Assembly: GCF_011075055.1 (NCBI RefSeq)
Contig: NC_058154.1
Span: 7,757,620-7,821,619 of the forward strand
Direction of reading: 5' to 3'
DNA: 64,000 nt
From: Mangifera indica
Lineage: Eukaryota > Streptophyta > Magnoliopsida > Sapindales > Anacardiaceae
The position numbers and the translations under genes were made by a program. The notes below the pieces were generated by a model. That model searched no databases. It was not told the origin of the DNA and saw nothing but the letters and a program-made list of their open reading frames with translations. How positions within the stretch are numbered: position 1 is the stretch's first letter; the number at the start of each line of letters is the position of its first letter. Below, in pieces: positions 1 through 11,625 of the stretch.

Positions 1-2470
1 AAATCCCTCTATAAACCTCTGGTAATACCTCAAGAAACTACGAACCTCCTTAACTATCTTTGGTCTCTGCCACTCAATTATAGCCTTAATCTTACTGTGA
101 TCTACGGATATACCCTTTGTTGAAATTACATGCCTTAAAAAGGTAACTCTATCTAGCCAAAATTCACATTTCGAGAATTTGACATATAGTTGTTTCTCTC
201 TTAACTTCTGGAGGGTAAACCTCAAGTACTGCTCATGTTCCTCTCGACTACAAGAACACACTAAGATATCATCAATGAATATCACAATAAATTTATCCAA
301 ACAGTCATGGAATACCCTATTAATCAAATCCATAAATACTGCAAGGGCATTCGTCAATCCGAATGACATCACTACAAACTCAAAGTGGTCATATCTCATT
401 CGAAAAGTTATCTTGGGTATATCCTTCTCTACCACTTTTACCTGGTGATAACCAGATCTCAAATTTATTTTGGAGAAGACTGCGAATCCCTTCAACTAAT
501 CAAATAAGTCATCAATTCTGGGTAACAGGTACTTATTCTTAACTGTGACTTTATTCAACTCTTTATAATCAATGCACATCCTCATAGACTGAAATTTCTT
601 TTTCACAAATAGGATAGAAGCTCTCCAAAAGGAACGACTCGGTTTGATAAAACCATGATCTAGTAACTTCTGGAGCTGCTTTTTCAGTTCTTGTAACTCA
701 GTATGGGTCATTCGATAGGGTGCTCTTAAAATTGGTATTGTGTCTGGTACCAACTCTATACTAAACTCAACCTTTTTTTCGAGAGCTAATCCTAGTAGCT
801 CACTCGAAAACACATCTAAAAACTCTCGTACTACTGGTGTCTTATCAATAGTCAGGTCTGATTTAACCTTGCTCACTACATGAGCCAAATATCTAATACA
901 TCTTTTTTTCAACATTTTACTAGCTTTCAATATACTGATCATCAAACTCCAAATATGACCTTCACCAAACTCAAATTAATCTCCAGAGTCCAGGTTAAAT
1001 CTCACTTTCTTCTTTTTACAATCAATCTCAGCTTCGTGTCTCCTCAAAAAGTTTATCCCTAAAATCATATCAAAAATCTGGCATTTCAAACACAATCAGG
1101 TCTACTAGTAATTGTCGACCCTGAATCACAATACTTTGTTCTAGTAGCATCATCTCACTAATAATTGACCCTCCATCAGGTAACTCGATCATAATCATCT
1201 GGCTATTCTGATAGGTTGTAACTTTAACCTCTCAAACAAACTCTTGGCTACAAAACAATGAGTAGCCCCACAATCAACTAAAACATAAATAGGAGTATCA
1301 AGATAAAGAATCTGACCCATGACTACTAATGGATTAGCCTCTATTGGGTTTTAGGTGATCGTATAAACTCTGGTTGTGGCCCCTCCTATAGGCTACTGTT
1401 ACTCTACTCTCACTGAGGTAGTTATACAAAAACAGGTAATATGTCTAGGTTGACGACATCTGAAACAAACTGTCTAGTCTGTCAAACACTTCATTTATGC
1501 TACTTTCCACATTTCTGGTAAGTTGGTATCCCCGATCTTCTTTGTTTTTTTCCACTTTTCCAATTTTTTTCATGCCTCTGAATTGGAGAGGTCGTTTACC
1601 CTTCCTATCTCATTCTGGAGGAAGGTCTCTCTGTGCTGAAATGGAACCACTGCTCATCAAGGGAGCTGGCATGGCAAAAGAGGGTGTAACTTTTTGCCTT
1701 GTGGTCTGATCGAACCTCCTCCTCACAAAAACCTCTACCTCTAAAGTTTTATCGAAGGCCTCTATAAAAGTCCTGGGTGGTTGTGCGCCCATCATAACAT
1801 CTCGGGCTATCTCTAGATCTAGCCTATATATGAACTTCTACATACACCTCATCTCTGTACTAGCTATCTTGGGGGCATACTAAGACAACTGATTAAACTT
1901 TCTAGAATATTCTTTTACTGAATTTGTCCCCTGCACTAGATTAATAAACTCCTAGGCCCTAATATAAGTAACATCGACGCCTTTAGACTCTACCTCAAAT
2001 TGATGCCTAAACTCAGACCAAGTCATCTCTAAGACACTGATCGTCTCCCTGACCAAGTTTCACTATATTCTTGCCCTTGACTTGAAAAGATAAGTGGCAT
2101 ATCTCACTCTCTCCTAGTCACTCATATCAAATAAGGTCATTTCACTCTTTATTGATTCTAACCACTCTTTAACTGTTATTGGGTCCTTTGCACCATCAAA
2201 TTTTTAAGGTTGGTGCATACTAGAGAGGTTAAAAATAGGATGCAGTTGAGTCCTCACTGGGGCTATTGTAGATGCTGAAATAACCTCCCTCATATCATGT
2301 CCTTGGGTCAGTGGTGTATGTGTCATCTTACTTTCCTGCGTAAGAGCACCTCTATATTGTTCATGTGCACTGAGACTCCCTTGGGGTACTTGGGGAGCTA
2401 CTTCATCACTCTAGTTGTTCTGAGAGGGATCTACTGGTGTTCGGCTCATAGGTCTTAAAAATGAACACAT
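1..2470 (-). mobile_element. Ty3/gypsy retrotransposon, 5' part (gag-protease-RT), decayed
   Basis: Read right to left on the minus strand this is a chromovirus-like gag-pol. Gag lies at about 2450-1500 and includes a retrotransposon-gag core around 2210-1900. A CCHC zinc knuckle follows at about 1485-1444 (C-x2-C-x4-H-x4-C, seen directly). The aspartic protease site is at 1287-1249 and reads VLVDCGATHCF, with DCG at the catalytic triplet. Reverse transcriptase runs from about 945 to the window edge and carries the F-I-D-D active site near 285-263. The rest of pol (RNase H, integrase) and the 3' LTR lie outside the window. Gag is broken by several stops, two of them at the conserved WW pair near 2070, and RT has a stop at 495-493. 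The element is therefore non-autonomous. Its tRNA-primer side and LTR follow on the right. Family assignment rests on motif recognition; the lineage within Ty3/gypsy is inference. Confidence 0.9.
496..945 (-). pseudogene. Reverse transcriptase N-terminal segment of the gypsy element
   Basis: This is the longest open stretch of the relic (149 codons). It contains the RT entry region, with the recognisable [21 protein letters not shown] segment typical of Ty3/gypsy RT palm and fingers. The frame ends at a TAG where related elements carry a glutamine before a leucine-lysine pair, and it continues beyond the stop in the same frame towards base 1 with the F-I-D-D active site. A single C-to-T change could explain the stop. 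It is a transposon gene fragment, not a host gene. Confidence 0.85.
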
Positions 2471-2638
2471 CACTGTCATAAAACTCAGCAGGTATAAGTG
2501 AAAACTTAACTTACAATGATCGACTACAAGGGCGGTCAGCGTGGCTAAAGGGTATTCCATCTATGTGTTACTTAGATTACTCAATTTTGTTGTAGAAAAC
2601 ATCTTTTAGGTTTCCAAAATCATGTTTTAATACTAACT
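2471..2638 (-). other. Retrotransposon leader and primer-binding-site region
   Basis: This stretch lies between the gag start and the LTR edge. On the minus strand the LTR ends in GGATGTTACA and is followed two bases later by a decayed match to the common plant gypsy primer site for initiator tRNA-Met (about 2636-2622; reads TTAGTATT where TTGGTATC is usual). The position supports the element's orientation. Confidence 0.6.
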
Positions 2639-3295
2639 TGTAACATCCTTCCTTACCCTTACTGAGTGTTCTTATCTCTCACTTCCTTTTCTTTCATGAT
2701 TGTAGGTACAGGTGATCGTGGTAGTTACGCGGCAGGGTCAGGTCAGCGAAGATAGATCCAATTGGAGCAGGTTATCTCTGGTTCATATTACATGCATACA
2801 ATTGCATATCTTGTTGACTTTTAACCTTTTAGAGATGGTTGTACAATTGTATATGATTACTCCGTGTCTTCAGATGCTTTCAGATGAGTTTTCATATGAG
2901 ATATATGCATTTTTTGTTCACTTCTAAATTTTCAGTTTTTTTAGAATAATTTCTAAACATTTTAGTAATGAGTTTAGTTTAAAGTAGTTTTGAAAAAAAA
3001 AAATAGACGCTTCAGATATTGATTCGTAACATTTCTTTTTCAGAGGGTAGTAAAAAATGAAGTAAACTATCTCCTTTCCTATTTTAACTCACTCTCGGGA
3101 CTCAATCTCACATCATAACCTCTATAAGGAATCGAAGGGATAATCTAGTTCATTATTTACTATTTGGGTTATACTTTGTCCCATCAGGTGTCCATTTGAT
3201 ACTTTCTGGAAGCTAACTATAGGGATTTGACACTTTTCTAAGCTTGAGCTCTCTTCCTTTCTCTCACTACACCATTTTTGAATCTGAATTGAGTT

Positions 3296-3393
3296 CTACT
3301 ATGAGCATGCTCTACTACGAGCAGACTCTACTATAGGTCTATATCCTACTACGGACATGTCCTATTACAGACGTACCCTACTATGAGTGATGC
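3296..3393. repeat. Short tandem array, six units of about 16 bp
   Basis: Units of the form CTACTA(C/T)-G-purine-rich-CATG start at 3296, 3312, 3328, 3346, 3362 and 3378. The spacing is 16-18 bp, with substitutions between units. The array lies inside the LTR. Confidence 0.75.
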
Positions 3394-3519
3394 GGTGTAA
3401 AGTGCCCCATCATAGTTCATAGCCTGCATGCGTGCGTTATATCTTACTAATCTTGCTTCTATCTAAAACTATCTACAACTCACTAGACCATACTTTTGGG
3501 ACGACCCTTAAATCTTGAC

Positions 3520-3642
3520 CCCCAAATTCCTTTTTTTGCTTTTATTTCTTTTCTTCTTCTTTTCTTTTTCTCTCCTTTCTTTCCTTTCTCCCTTTTTTTT
3601 TTCTCCTCATTTTCTTTCTTTCTTTCTTTCTTTTCAAAACTA
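3520..3642. repeat. Polypyrimidine tract
   Basis: About 120 bases are almost pure C/T, ending in a (CTTT)n run. On the minus strand it is polypurine. It sits inside the LTR just before the 190-bp tandem repeats. Confidence 0.8.
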
Positions 3643-3660
3643 TAAATCACTATTTATGAT

Positions 3661-4185
3661 GCAATTTAATAATCCAAATGGTCTCTAATTCATACAAGTT
3701 ATATATCATTGAAAAGAGGACTCAAAGATATTTCCAACAAGCTATAATAGCACTCATGATTCATCAAATAAGGTAGTCAAAATATAGGATGAATCAGTGA
3801 CAAAAAACTGTATTAACTGTTTATTTGGTAAGATAGTCTTTTTGTTCATTCCATTTAATAGTCCAAACGGTCTCTAATTCATATAAGCTATATATAATTG
3901 AAAAAATAATTCAAAGAGCTTTCCAACAAGATATAATAGCACTCATGATTCATCAGATAAGGCAGCCAAAACATGGGATGAAGTCAATGGCAAAAATCTG
4001 TATTCACTGTTTATTTGATAAGGTAGTTTTTTTGTTCATGCAATTTAATAGTTCAAACAGTCTCTAATTCATACAAGCTATATATCATTGAAAATATGAT
4101 TCAAAGAGCTTTCCAATAAGTTATAATAACACTCATGATTCATCAGATAAGGCAGTCAAAACGTAGGACGAAGTCAATGGCAAAA
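3661..4185. repeat. Tandem repeat, three copies of about 190 bp
   Basis: Units start at 3661, 3850 and 4040. Each begins with CAATTTAATA followed by GTCTCTAATTCATA, then a CACTCATGATTCATCA block and an AATCTGTATT-like end. The third unit is cut short at about 4185. Copies differ by scattered point changes, so the array is not recent. Confidence 0.9.
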
Positions 4186-4696
4186 CGATAAATATCATCC
4201 AACTCTCTGTCATGAACAAATTAACACACATAGATGCCCCGAATGGAAAAACAACATTTCTCAACTTCAAAATCATCATTTATAACATAGATCCAAGGAA
4301 CCAAAAGCATAAAACATGAAACATATTATGTATAATACCCTTTACCTTATTTCAAGTCAATCTTTGCTAAATTGGCTCCCTCCTTTTTGTCTTCCTTCTT
4401 TGATCATCAAAACCACCTTAAATCAACACCAAAACACATTAACATCTTTATATAACATGCATCCAATATATATAAACATAGGAAAAGAGAAAAAGAAAGA
4501 GATCTTTTGGTTACCAAGACTCCAAAAGTGTTTCATCTTCTTTTCTTTCCTTACTTTTCTTTCAAAACCCTTCAAATCATCCACTTTCCTTCTAAAAACA
4601 AAGAAAAAGCATGAAGAAGGCTACTTTTTCTAGAAGAGAAGTAGAAGATGATGGAAAAAGGTATCATTTTCCTTTTTTCTTTGACTTTTCTCTCGT

Positions 4697-4721
4697 TATA
4701 TATATATATATATATATATAT
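4697..4721. repeat. (TA)n microsatellite
   Basis: About 12 uninterrupted TA units. Shorter TA runs follow at 4750-4785. Confidence 0.95.
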
Positions 4722-5968
4722 CTTTGTTTTTCTTTTGTAATCGCTTTGTATATATATATAGATATGTAGATATATATAAACACATATACATTTGAACATA
4801 TATATTTAAAACTAGAAATATCTCAAAGCAAGGATAAAAGACATAAATGCCCCTAGAACGTACCTAAGGGTATTATAAAAGTCTAAGAGTGCTTTAGGAG
4901 ATTAGGTATCGATAAAAACTTGATATCACAATAAGATAATAGATAATTCAATGCCTATAAGACATAGATAGATTAGACTCAAGATAAGTCTCAAAGAGTT
5001 CTAGGAGATTGGGAATTGATAGAGACTTGATATCTTGCTGAGACATTAAATGATTTGATACCTACAAGACATCTAAATCAAAATTATATGTTGGTAAGGG
5101 AATACCCATGATGTAGGCATACCCATAAATAGGGTAAAGTCTATTGATTAGTGTTTACCATTGTCAAGACTGTAGGTCTGTCAATTGACTAAGACTTACC
5201 AAGACTTAGATAGTTTATCAATTAGGGTCCACATATTGAATTAGCTAGGATCACGAGTCTGTCAACTGATAAGATAGGCTCAGATTGCATATCTGTCAAT
5301 TGACGAGGATTTACCAAGACTTAGATATTCTATCAATTAGGGTCCACATATCAACCAAAATCGTAAGTCTGTCAATTTGTCTTATGAGATTAGATAACCA
5401 AAGCTAAAGAGAGATTGTCTAAAAAGTGGTCACTAGAGTTGGTACATTGATTCCCTAAGATTCAAGTTAGATAATAACAACCTAAGATCAAAATCAAGAT
5501 AATTTGTATAGTAAAGGAAAGGGATAAACTGAGATTTGAGATTGTAGGATAGATCATCCCTACTTGCCAAGTTTTATACTCATCTCATTCCATTGTATTT
5601 TACAGGTGATAGGATTGAGGTGATGGCAGCAAGGCAGTGACTCAATGATGGAGCGGCATGCGAGTGAATGGACTCATAAGCATAAATAGTCTAAAATGAT
5701 GACATTTATGCTATCATAGGTTGGATTTTCATTTTCTAGTATATAAACTATTTATTGAGTTGAGATTTATTATTACACTTGGGGATTATTCCACGATAAT
5801 AGTTTTCATTGTTTAATAAAGACGGTAAGATGATATTAAGACATTATTAAGATTTATTCATGTTGATTTAGGATTTATGGATTTGATTCGATGATCCTAC
5901 TCATGCATATAAAGATTTTAGTAGCACTTTACCCCCAAAGGATATGATATTTGGGGTGAAATTTTACA

Positions 5969-7870
5969 ATGTGTTATTGGTGTTAATTAATGTTGGAAAT
6001 AGAACTTTATTAGACTAAACCTATAAATGATGTAGTTCAAACTGGCAATGCTTGTAAACCATTGTTCAAACTTCAAAAAAGGTGAGCAAAAGTGCACTTT
6101 ACTTTATCCAACATTAATGACATCTCACTCTTAGGTGTTGGTTGCATTGTTATACCAATTGACAAATGTTGCATGCACTATGGTGTCCCATGTGAGAGAA
6201 CCATCCAATGGTAAAACATTCGCTTCTTGATCTAATGATTCTAATGTCTTAATTAATTACATATGTCTTTGTCATAGGGATTAGTATAAGGGCTTCGAGT
6301 AAATGGCCTTTTCTTGACCTGGCAAATAGGCGGGTTACTCGAATGGTCTTTTCTTGACTTGGTAAATAGGCGGGTTACTCGAGAGTACCCACCAAAAAAC
6401 AAATATGGCTTTTAGGTTTTTAATCCCATATTTTTTTGAACTTGTAATCATGGGAAGGACTACTCTTCACTTTATAACATTACTTTATGTCTATCTATTC
6501 ATTGCTCAAGTAATAGAAGAAATTTTTTTTATCTTTTACTTTATAATAATTTGTTTTCTAATATGATTGTTGATAAGAATTTTTATGACCAACTAATCTA
6601 CCTAAGCCAATTAATTTTTAATATTATGTCTTAAAAGTGAGATTAAAACATACTTAGGTGATTAGCTAAAACATATTATGACTATTATTTCTCAAAGAAA
6701 GACTATGTTTGGGTTGAATAACAACAATTTTTCAAATAATTTAATTGAGTTATAAATGTAATTATCAACATTATTAAACAGATCTTCTCATAATTTGTTG
6801 AACAACACTTTTTATAGGTTTCAAAAAGAGTATATATTTAATATAAATAATAATTGTCAAATATATTTTTAATGGTTTTAAGGAACTAAGTTGATATGTC
6901 AAGGTTTCCGAGGTAGGTTTAAGGGATTAAAATAGTCCCAAGTTATGATTAAAATTAATTAGGTTCACGTCATCAATGTATGGAGTACAAGAAATACTCT
7001 CGATGACCTTATGAGGGTGGATCAAGTCAAAAGGCAAAATGGGAGTTATGAAAGTTTAAGTTATGATAAGTTCATGTTTACTGAGTGATTATCACTCATT
7101 ATCCTACCTTCTTGTTTTGCAATTAATAGGTTATCGTGATGGTTGTAGCTTTAAAAGGTCAACTGACGTGAGCTACTATGAGGGGTGTTTTAGTCATATG
7201 GAATATATATGTATTTTTATGCTACAAACTTTAAGGTTTACATTATACTTTGTTTTGGGATTATGTGAATTTATGTTTGGTTTTTTATTTTATTATTATT
7301 TATGGCATCCTTTAAATGCTTCCGTGAATAATTTATTAAAGGTATTTTAATCATTTTTAATATTAATGGCATATTTGTTTAAAGTTTAAGTGAATGCATG
7401 CTTGTTTAGCCAATGTATGTGATGCTTCCCTTCAAAGGTTGTACTTCTAGATAGAATGTCAACATCGTTCTACACATAAGAATTTTAAGAATCATACCCA
7501 ACCCTCATATTCATTGGGTCTCACTTTTTCCTAATGTCACAACCATATAATGTATATGGGAATTCATGGATGATTTTAGTGAGTCTGTCGTAAGTGTCTT
7601 GATAAGTAATATAAAATGACAACTTTGAGATGATCTATAGGATCATTCTGAACATCAACAACCATATTGTATCCAAAAAATATAAATTACCAACACAAAT
7701 ATGAAAGAAAGAATAAAACATTGATACATTTGAAAAAACAAGTTACATCATCAAACACTTGCAACTTTTGTGAACGGTGTCGAATCATCTATTCGATTCA
7801 TTTAATCTTTTACCCTACTAAGATGGGCATCAATGTGTGTTCATACTATTGCAATAAAATTATGAAACAC
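5969..7870. other. AT-rich intergenic DNA with old repeat fragments
   Basis: No convincing gene. A 40-bp tandem duplication lies at 6304-6382 (both copies contain AAATAGGCGGGTTACTCGA). A stretch at about 7000-7330, containing an AATTAATAGGTTATCGTGATGG block, resembles LTR ends near 2710 and 5610 and is probably an old LTR fragment. The open frame at 7063-7350 shows no domain and is likely spurious. Confidence 0.5.
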
Positions 7871-7876
7871 TCTCTT

Positions 7877-9130
7877 CTAGCTAGTAAATATATGTTGCAT
7901 AGAAGCTAAAGCTGAATATGCAACAAGTTTTGCAGCTATTAAACTAATTAATGAGGTGAGTTTTGGTTGTTTCTCCTCTCTACACAACAATGATAGAGTT
8001 GATTTTGGTTGTGGTTCTAGATCGTTGGGTAGGAGATCATCTTCACCATGTGCATCACCTAACAATAAAGATATCAACACATCATGCAAGTGATTTGGCC
8101 TCACAAAAAATTTCAAAAGATCAATGAACGAATCTATTTTACGCTCTTTTTAAATCAAGATTATCACATAGTTTTGCTCTTTCAATAAAACTATGCTTAT
8201 CCATTTTAAGCGCACAAATAAGTACACACTTTATATGTGTTATCAAGGGATTGAGTGATTTTGAATTAATAATAAAATAACATCCAATTATATTATGACA
8301 CATCATATATGTATCTACTTGTGTACTCAAAAGTGAATATACATAGCGTTGCTATAATATTTTTAGTGAAACTTTGAAAAAGAAAATGAATGGTAATAGT
8401 AACATAAAAAATTCAAAGCCATAATGTAACTTACAACCATCCTACTAGATATGTCTTTTGCACCATCCCACAATGGTATGCTTTTGTTTTTCCATTTTAA
8501 CATCCAAGGGACCTTTAATGTTGACTTCATCTCAACCCAAACATATAGGTTATCAAGGGTCTCGTATATCCAAAATTGTAATAACAAAGTCCACATTAGT
8601 GATTCATTAAAATAAGAAGATTAATTGTTACAATATATACATAAAACCAATGTTACTTGAAAAGCTAGTGAGAAACTCATAAGTATTTATGTGAACAACC
8701 TCAACGTACTGATACAATATTATCTTCCTCATTGAAGCAACAATAAGCTCCCAAACTCTTATGCCCCATGGTTATTTCTTGAATTTAGGAAAGTAATCAA
8801 CAAGTTGCAATATATCAAGGCTAATTACCTTCTTATTATCTGTAACAAATAATGCAACAAATAGACAATACAACAGGCAAGCTTTACCACATCTTTATCG
8901 TTGTCCCCCAAGTTGTTGCTTTAAATACAAATATCAAGTCACCATATGTAACTAATGTCTTAATAGGAAAATATATTTCTTGTTCCTTTATTGCACTAAG
9001 GATGGAATGTATTTTGCCGTGTTAGTATGGCGATTGAATTTCAAACTTATCACCAGAGAGAACTAATATCGAATGAAACAAATGTCAACCTCATTTACCC
9101 TAAACTAGAACTCCTTAAAGTGTTGATGTC
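7877..9130 (-). pseudogene. Broken DUF1985-type (Ulp1-protease-like, transposon-associated) gene
   Basis: Two separated minus-strand segments resemble the plant DUF1985 domain. At about 8888-8694 the frame reads a hydrophobic LLYCLFVALF stretch, then DNKKVISLDILQLVDYF, then PWGIRVWELIVASM, with one stop just before PWG. At 8596-8450 a second segment contains LLLQFWIYETLDNLY and a W-x-GAKDIS end. The order (LVDY, then PWG..W, then Q-W-YE) matches the usual order in this family, with an intron or insertion of about 100 bp between them. A further open stretch (8116-7877) may be decayed downstream coding. Genes of this type often occur with Ulp1 proteases carried by Mutator-like elements in plants. 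No intact protease domain or terminal repeats are seen here. Family assignment is from remembered motif order, not a search. Confidence 0.55.
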
Positions 9131-9600
9131 AAAAAAGCTCCAAAATAAGTTCCCATAAACAACATTTTTTTTATAATTGCTTAACTTCATACAAATCTGA
9201 GTGAATGCTTCCTTTTGTCCTCTCGTAGTCACATGGGCTTTAGTAGCAAGAATCAAAGTACTTCTTAGCTACTTTATCAGATTGTCTTACCAAAGCTTGG
9301 TTTTTACTCTAAGTTCTACAATCAAAATATCCCAAAAATTTGGTTATTTTTTGTTAAGAAATAATGAATTCAATCATAAATTCAAAAAAGAAACAAAATA
9401 TACCAAAACATTAGAAAATTTGAGTTGATTGGAGATTATATACAATTTAGTAGATTTAGGTACTCAAAGTGTATGGTAAATTACGTAACCTCCTTAAGAA
9501 TTAGTTTTTTTTTTTTTCCATTTACCTCTTTCACACTCTCTTTTAGCATGAAATGTTGACAAGTACCCTCCCATGCTCAATCAACCCAAAACCAGAAATT
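9131..9600. other. AT-rich intergenic DNA, nothing recognised
   Basis: Short homopolymer runs only. The open frame at 9201-9428 has no recognisable domain. Confidence 0.5.
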
Positions 9601-9619
9601 TCATGCAATTGGTTTATCA

Positions 9620-9900
9620 ATGTATAGATGTGCATAATTTAGTTCAAACTGTAAAACTAAATCAAATCGTTTAAAAATTATAGTTTAGTTTAGTTTATAA
9701 AATGATTTGGTTTTAGTTGAAAATTTTTTAAACTGTTTTTTTCTATTTGGGTTGCGGTTTGAGTGATTTTCAAACTCTCTCTCTTTATAAAACAAACCAA
9801 ACAATTTAGGTTTCAAACCAAATTAAAAAAATAAGGTTTGAATCATAGTTATCAATATTCTATAATATATAATACGTATCTTATAATTGATACATATTAT
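9620..9900. mobile_element. hAT-like MITE fragment (GTGTGCA family)
   Basis: The segment starts with GATGTGCATAATTTAGTTC and has the TTAGTTTAG...GGGTTGCGGTTTGA...AAACCAAA body seen in the complete element at 30507-31362, ending in the same TCATAGTTATCAATA block. The right terminus is not found, so this is a fragment or nested copy. Confidence 0.55.
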
Positions 9901-9904
9901 CTAT

Positions 9905-9908
<4 letters not shown>

Positions 9909-9945
<37 letters not shown>
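9909..9945. repeat. (AT)n microsatellite
   Basis: About 18 uninterrupted AT units. Confidence 0.95.
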
Positions 9946-9949
<4 letters not shown>

Positions 9950-10659
9950 GAAATATAAGAGAATAATGATAGAGAAGGTGAACAATGCCTAAGAACATAA
10001 ATGATTAAGAAACTCAATGACGAACAGACCTCAATGTTCTTAGGGGACTATGAAACTTAATATAAAGTTTTAATAAACTCAGTTTGAATTCAAACTTTCT
10101 AACAACCAGTTTGTTGATTAAAATAATTAAAAAAATATATGATTATCTAGATTTTTTAAAAGATAATTTAGACATATTTGTTTAATTAATTTTGAGTATT
10201 TGATTTTAAAAAATTAAAAAATAAAAATTAACTTCACATATTTATTCGATAATATTTTCTTTTTGTTAATGAAACAAAAAATTTTAGGTTTTTTTAATTT
10301 ATAAGTAATTCATTAAAGGATTTTATAAGATTAATGGAAATTCAAACTTAAGACTTCTTTTTAAAAATTCTAATTTTTTATCAGTTTTATTAACACTTCT
10401 CCTTAAAAAAAAAAAAAAAAAACCCTAAACCTCAAAAATATTTTAGGTTGAAATTTAAAGAATTCTATAATGTTTTTATCCATTTTAAGCCTCTCTTTGC
10501 TTTTTTTCCTTGGTTTAAAAAATCGAAAAATTATAAAAGGAGGTTTTCGGAAAAAATAAAAAAAATTGTACGAGGGTAAATAACGTGAGAAGAACTTGTA
10601 GTTCGAATCCTCAATTTAAAAACTCTAGCAGTGACGCCGGGAGGAAGAAACTGTTAACA
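9946..10659. other. AT-rich upstream flank of ISY1
   Basis: Mostly A/T with an A-run followed by AAACCCTAAAC at 10420-10430, a telomere-like motif. No gene is visible. Confidence 0.5.
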
Positions 10660-10725
10660 AAACCCTAATTCCCCTCAGAAACCCTCTCTCCCTTCAAATT
10701 AGGGTTCGAATTGTGAAACCAAAAC
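10660..10725 (+). promoter_or_regulatory. ISY1 leader with telo-box
   Basis: AAACCCTAA occurs at 10660-10668, and its reverse complement TTAGGGTT occurs about 40 bp later, just before the start codon. A CTCTCTCCC pyrimidine patch lies between. Telo-boxes near the start are common in plant genes for translation and RNA processing. The transcription start itself cannot be placed. Confidence 0.5.
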
Positions 10726-11625
10726 ATGGCTAGAAACGAAGAGAAAGCTCAATCTATGCTCAATCGATTCATCACCCTAAAAGCCGAAGAAAAAAAGAAG
10801 CCAAAGGAACGCCGTCCTTATCTAGCCTCGGAGTGCCGTGATCTCGCCGAGGCCGACAAATGGCGCCAGCAAATCATGCGCGAAATCGGCCGCAAAGTTG
10901 CCGAAATTCAAAACGAAGGTCTCGGGGAGCACCGGCTCCGCGACCTGAATGACGAGATCAACAAACTGATTCGAGAGAAATCGCACTGGGAGCGAAGAAT
11001 TGTCGAACTTGGTGGGCCCAATTACACCAAACACTCCGCGAAAATGACGGACTTAGACGGAAATATTGTTGATGTCCCAAACCCTGGTGGACGTGGGCCG
11101 GGGTACCGGTACTTTGGGGCGGCGAAGAAACTTCCAGGTGTGAGGGAGTTGTTTGAGAAGCCTCCTGAGTTGAGGAAGAGAAGAACTCGGTATGATATTT
11201 ATAAGAGGATTGATGCAAGTTATTATGGGTATAGAGATGATGAAGATGGGGTTTTGGAGAAAGTCGAGGGGCCTGCAGAAGCCAAAATGAGGGCAGAGGC
11301 GGAGGAGGAGTGGCGAAGGATGGAGGAGATAAGGAGAGAGGCAAAGAAGGCGGTGAAGAGTGGGGAAGTGGTGAGTGTTGGGGTTTTGAAGGATTTATTG
11401 TTTGAGGGGGAAGAGGATGCGGTGGAGGAGGAGAGGAGAGAGATGGAGAAGGAGAAGATTGAGAAGGAGAGGGAGTTTGTTGTGCACGTGCCATTGCCGG
11501 ATGAGAAAGAGATTGAGAAGATGGTAGTTGAGAGGAAGAAGATGGAGTTGTTGAATAAGTATGCCACCAAAGACTTGGTGGAAGAGCAGAATGAGGCAAA
11601 AACTCTACTTAATATTCAACGCTAG
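10726..11625 (+). CDS. ISY1: Pre-mRNA-splicing factor ISY1 homolog
   Basis: A single uninterrupted exon encodes 299 residues and matches the Isy1 family over its full length. ISY1 is a nuclear spliceosome (NineTeen complex) subunit that acts around the first catalytic step. Visible family features are the N-terminal MARNEEKAQSMLNRF start and a conserved middle block (about residues 35-100) with WRQQIMREIGRK, GLGEHRLRDLNDEINKLIREK and HWERRI. A GYRYFGAAKKLPGVRELF segment (about 125-145) leads into a Y-rich linker. The acidic, coiled-coil C-terminal half is rich in E, K and R. The start codon is the first ATG after the leader and gives the canonical N-terminus. Absence of introns is noted; the flanks show no poly-A tail or target duplications that would mark a retrocopy, and the frame is intact. 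The coding sequence is far more GC-rich than its AT-rich surroundings. Confidence 0.97.
   Translation: MARNEEKAQSMLNRFITLKAEEKKKPKERRPYLASECRDLAEADKWRQQIMREIGRKVAEIQNEGLGEHRLRDLNDEINKLIREKSHWERRIVELGGPNYTKHSAKMTDLDGNIVDVPNPGGRGPGYRYFGAAKKLPGVRELFEKPPELRKRRTRYDIYKRIDASYYGYRDDEDGVLEKVEGPAEAKMRAEAEEEWRRMEEIRREAKKAVKSGEVVSVGVLKDLLFEGEEDAVEEERREMEKEKIEKEREFVVHVPLPDEKEIEKMVVERKKMELLNKYATKDLVEEQNEAKTLLNIQR

Larger units (their letters stand above)
2639..5968 (-). repeat. 5' LTR of the gypsy element (about 3.3 kb)
   Basis: The inner edge is TGTAACATCC at 2639 and the outer edge is ATTTTACA ending at 5968. On the minus strand the LTR therefore begins TGTAAAAT and ends GGATGTTACA, giving the expected TG...CA ends. 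It contains a polypyrimidine tract (about 3520-3640), a 16-bp array (3296-3393), three copies of a 190-bp repeat (3661-4185), a TA microsatellite and two imperfect copies of a 115-bp repeat at about 5171-5360. No matching 3' LTR is in the window, so the outer edge is inferred from sequence form only. No clear target duplication can be tested here. Confidence 0.6.

Noticed and set aside
10595..10615. GTTCGAATCC-like T-loop word suggesting a tRNA
   Set aside because: No acceptor stem, D-arm or anticodon arm can be formed around it.
10822..11599. Minus-strand frames of up to 213 codons opposite ISY1
   Set aside because: Antisense shadows of the GC-rich ISY1 coding region; low-complexity S/P translation.
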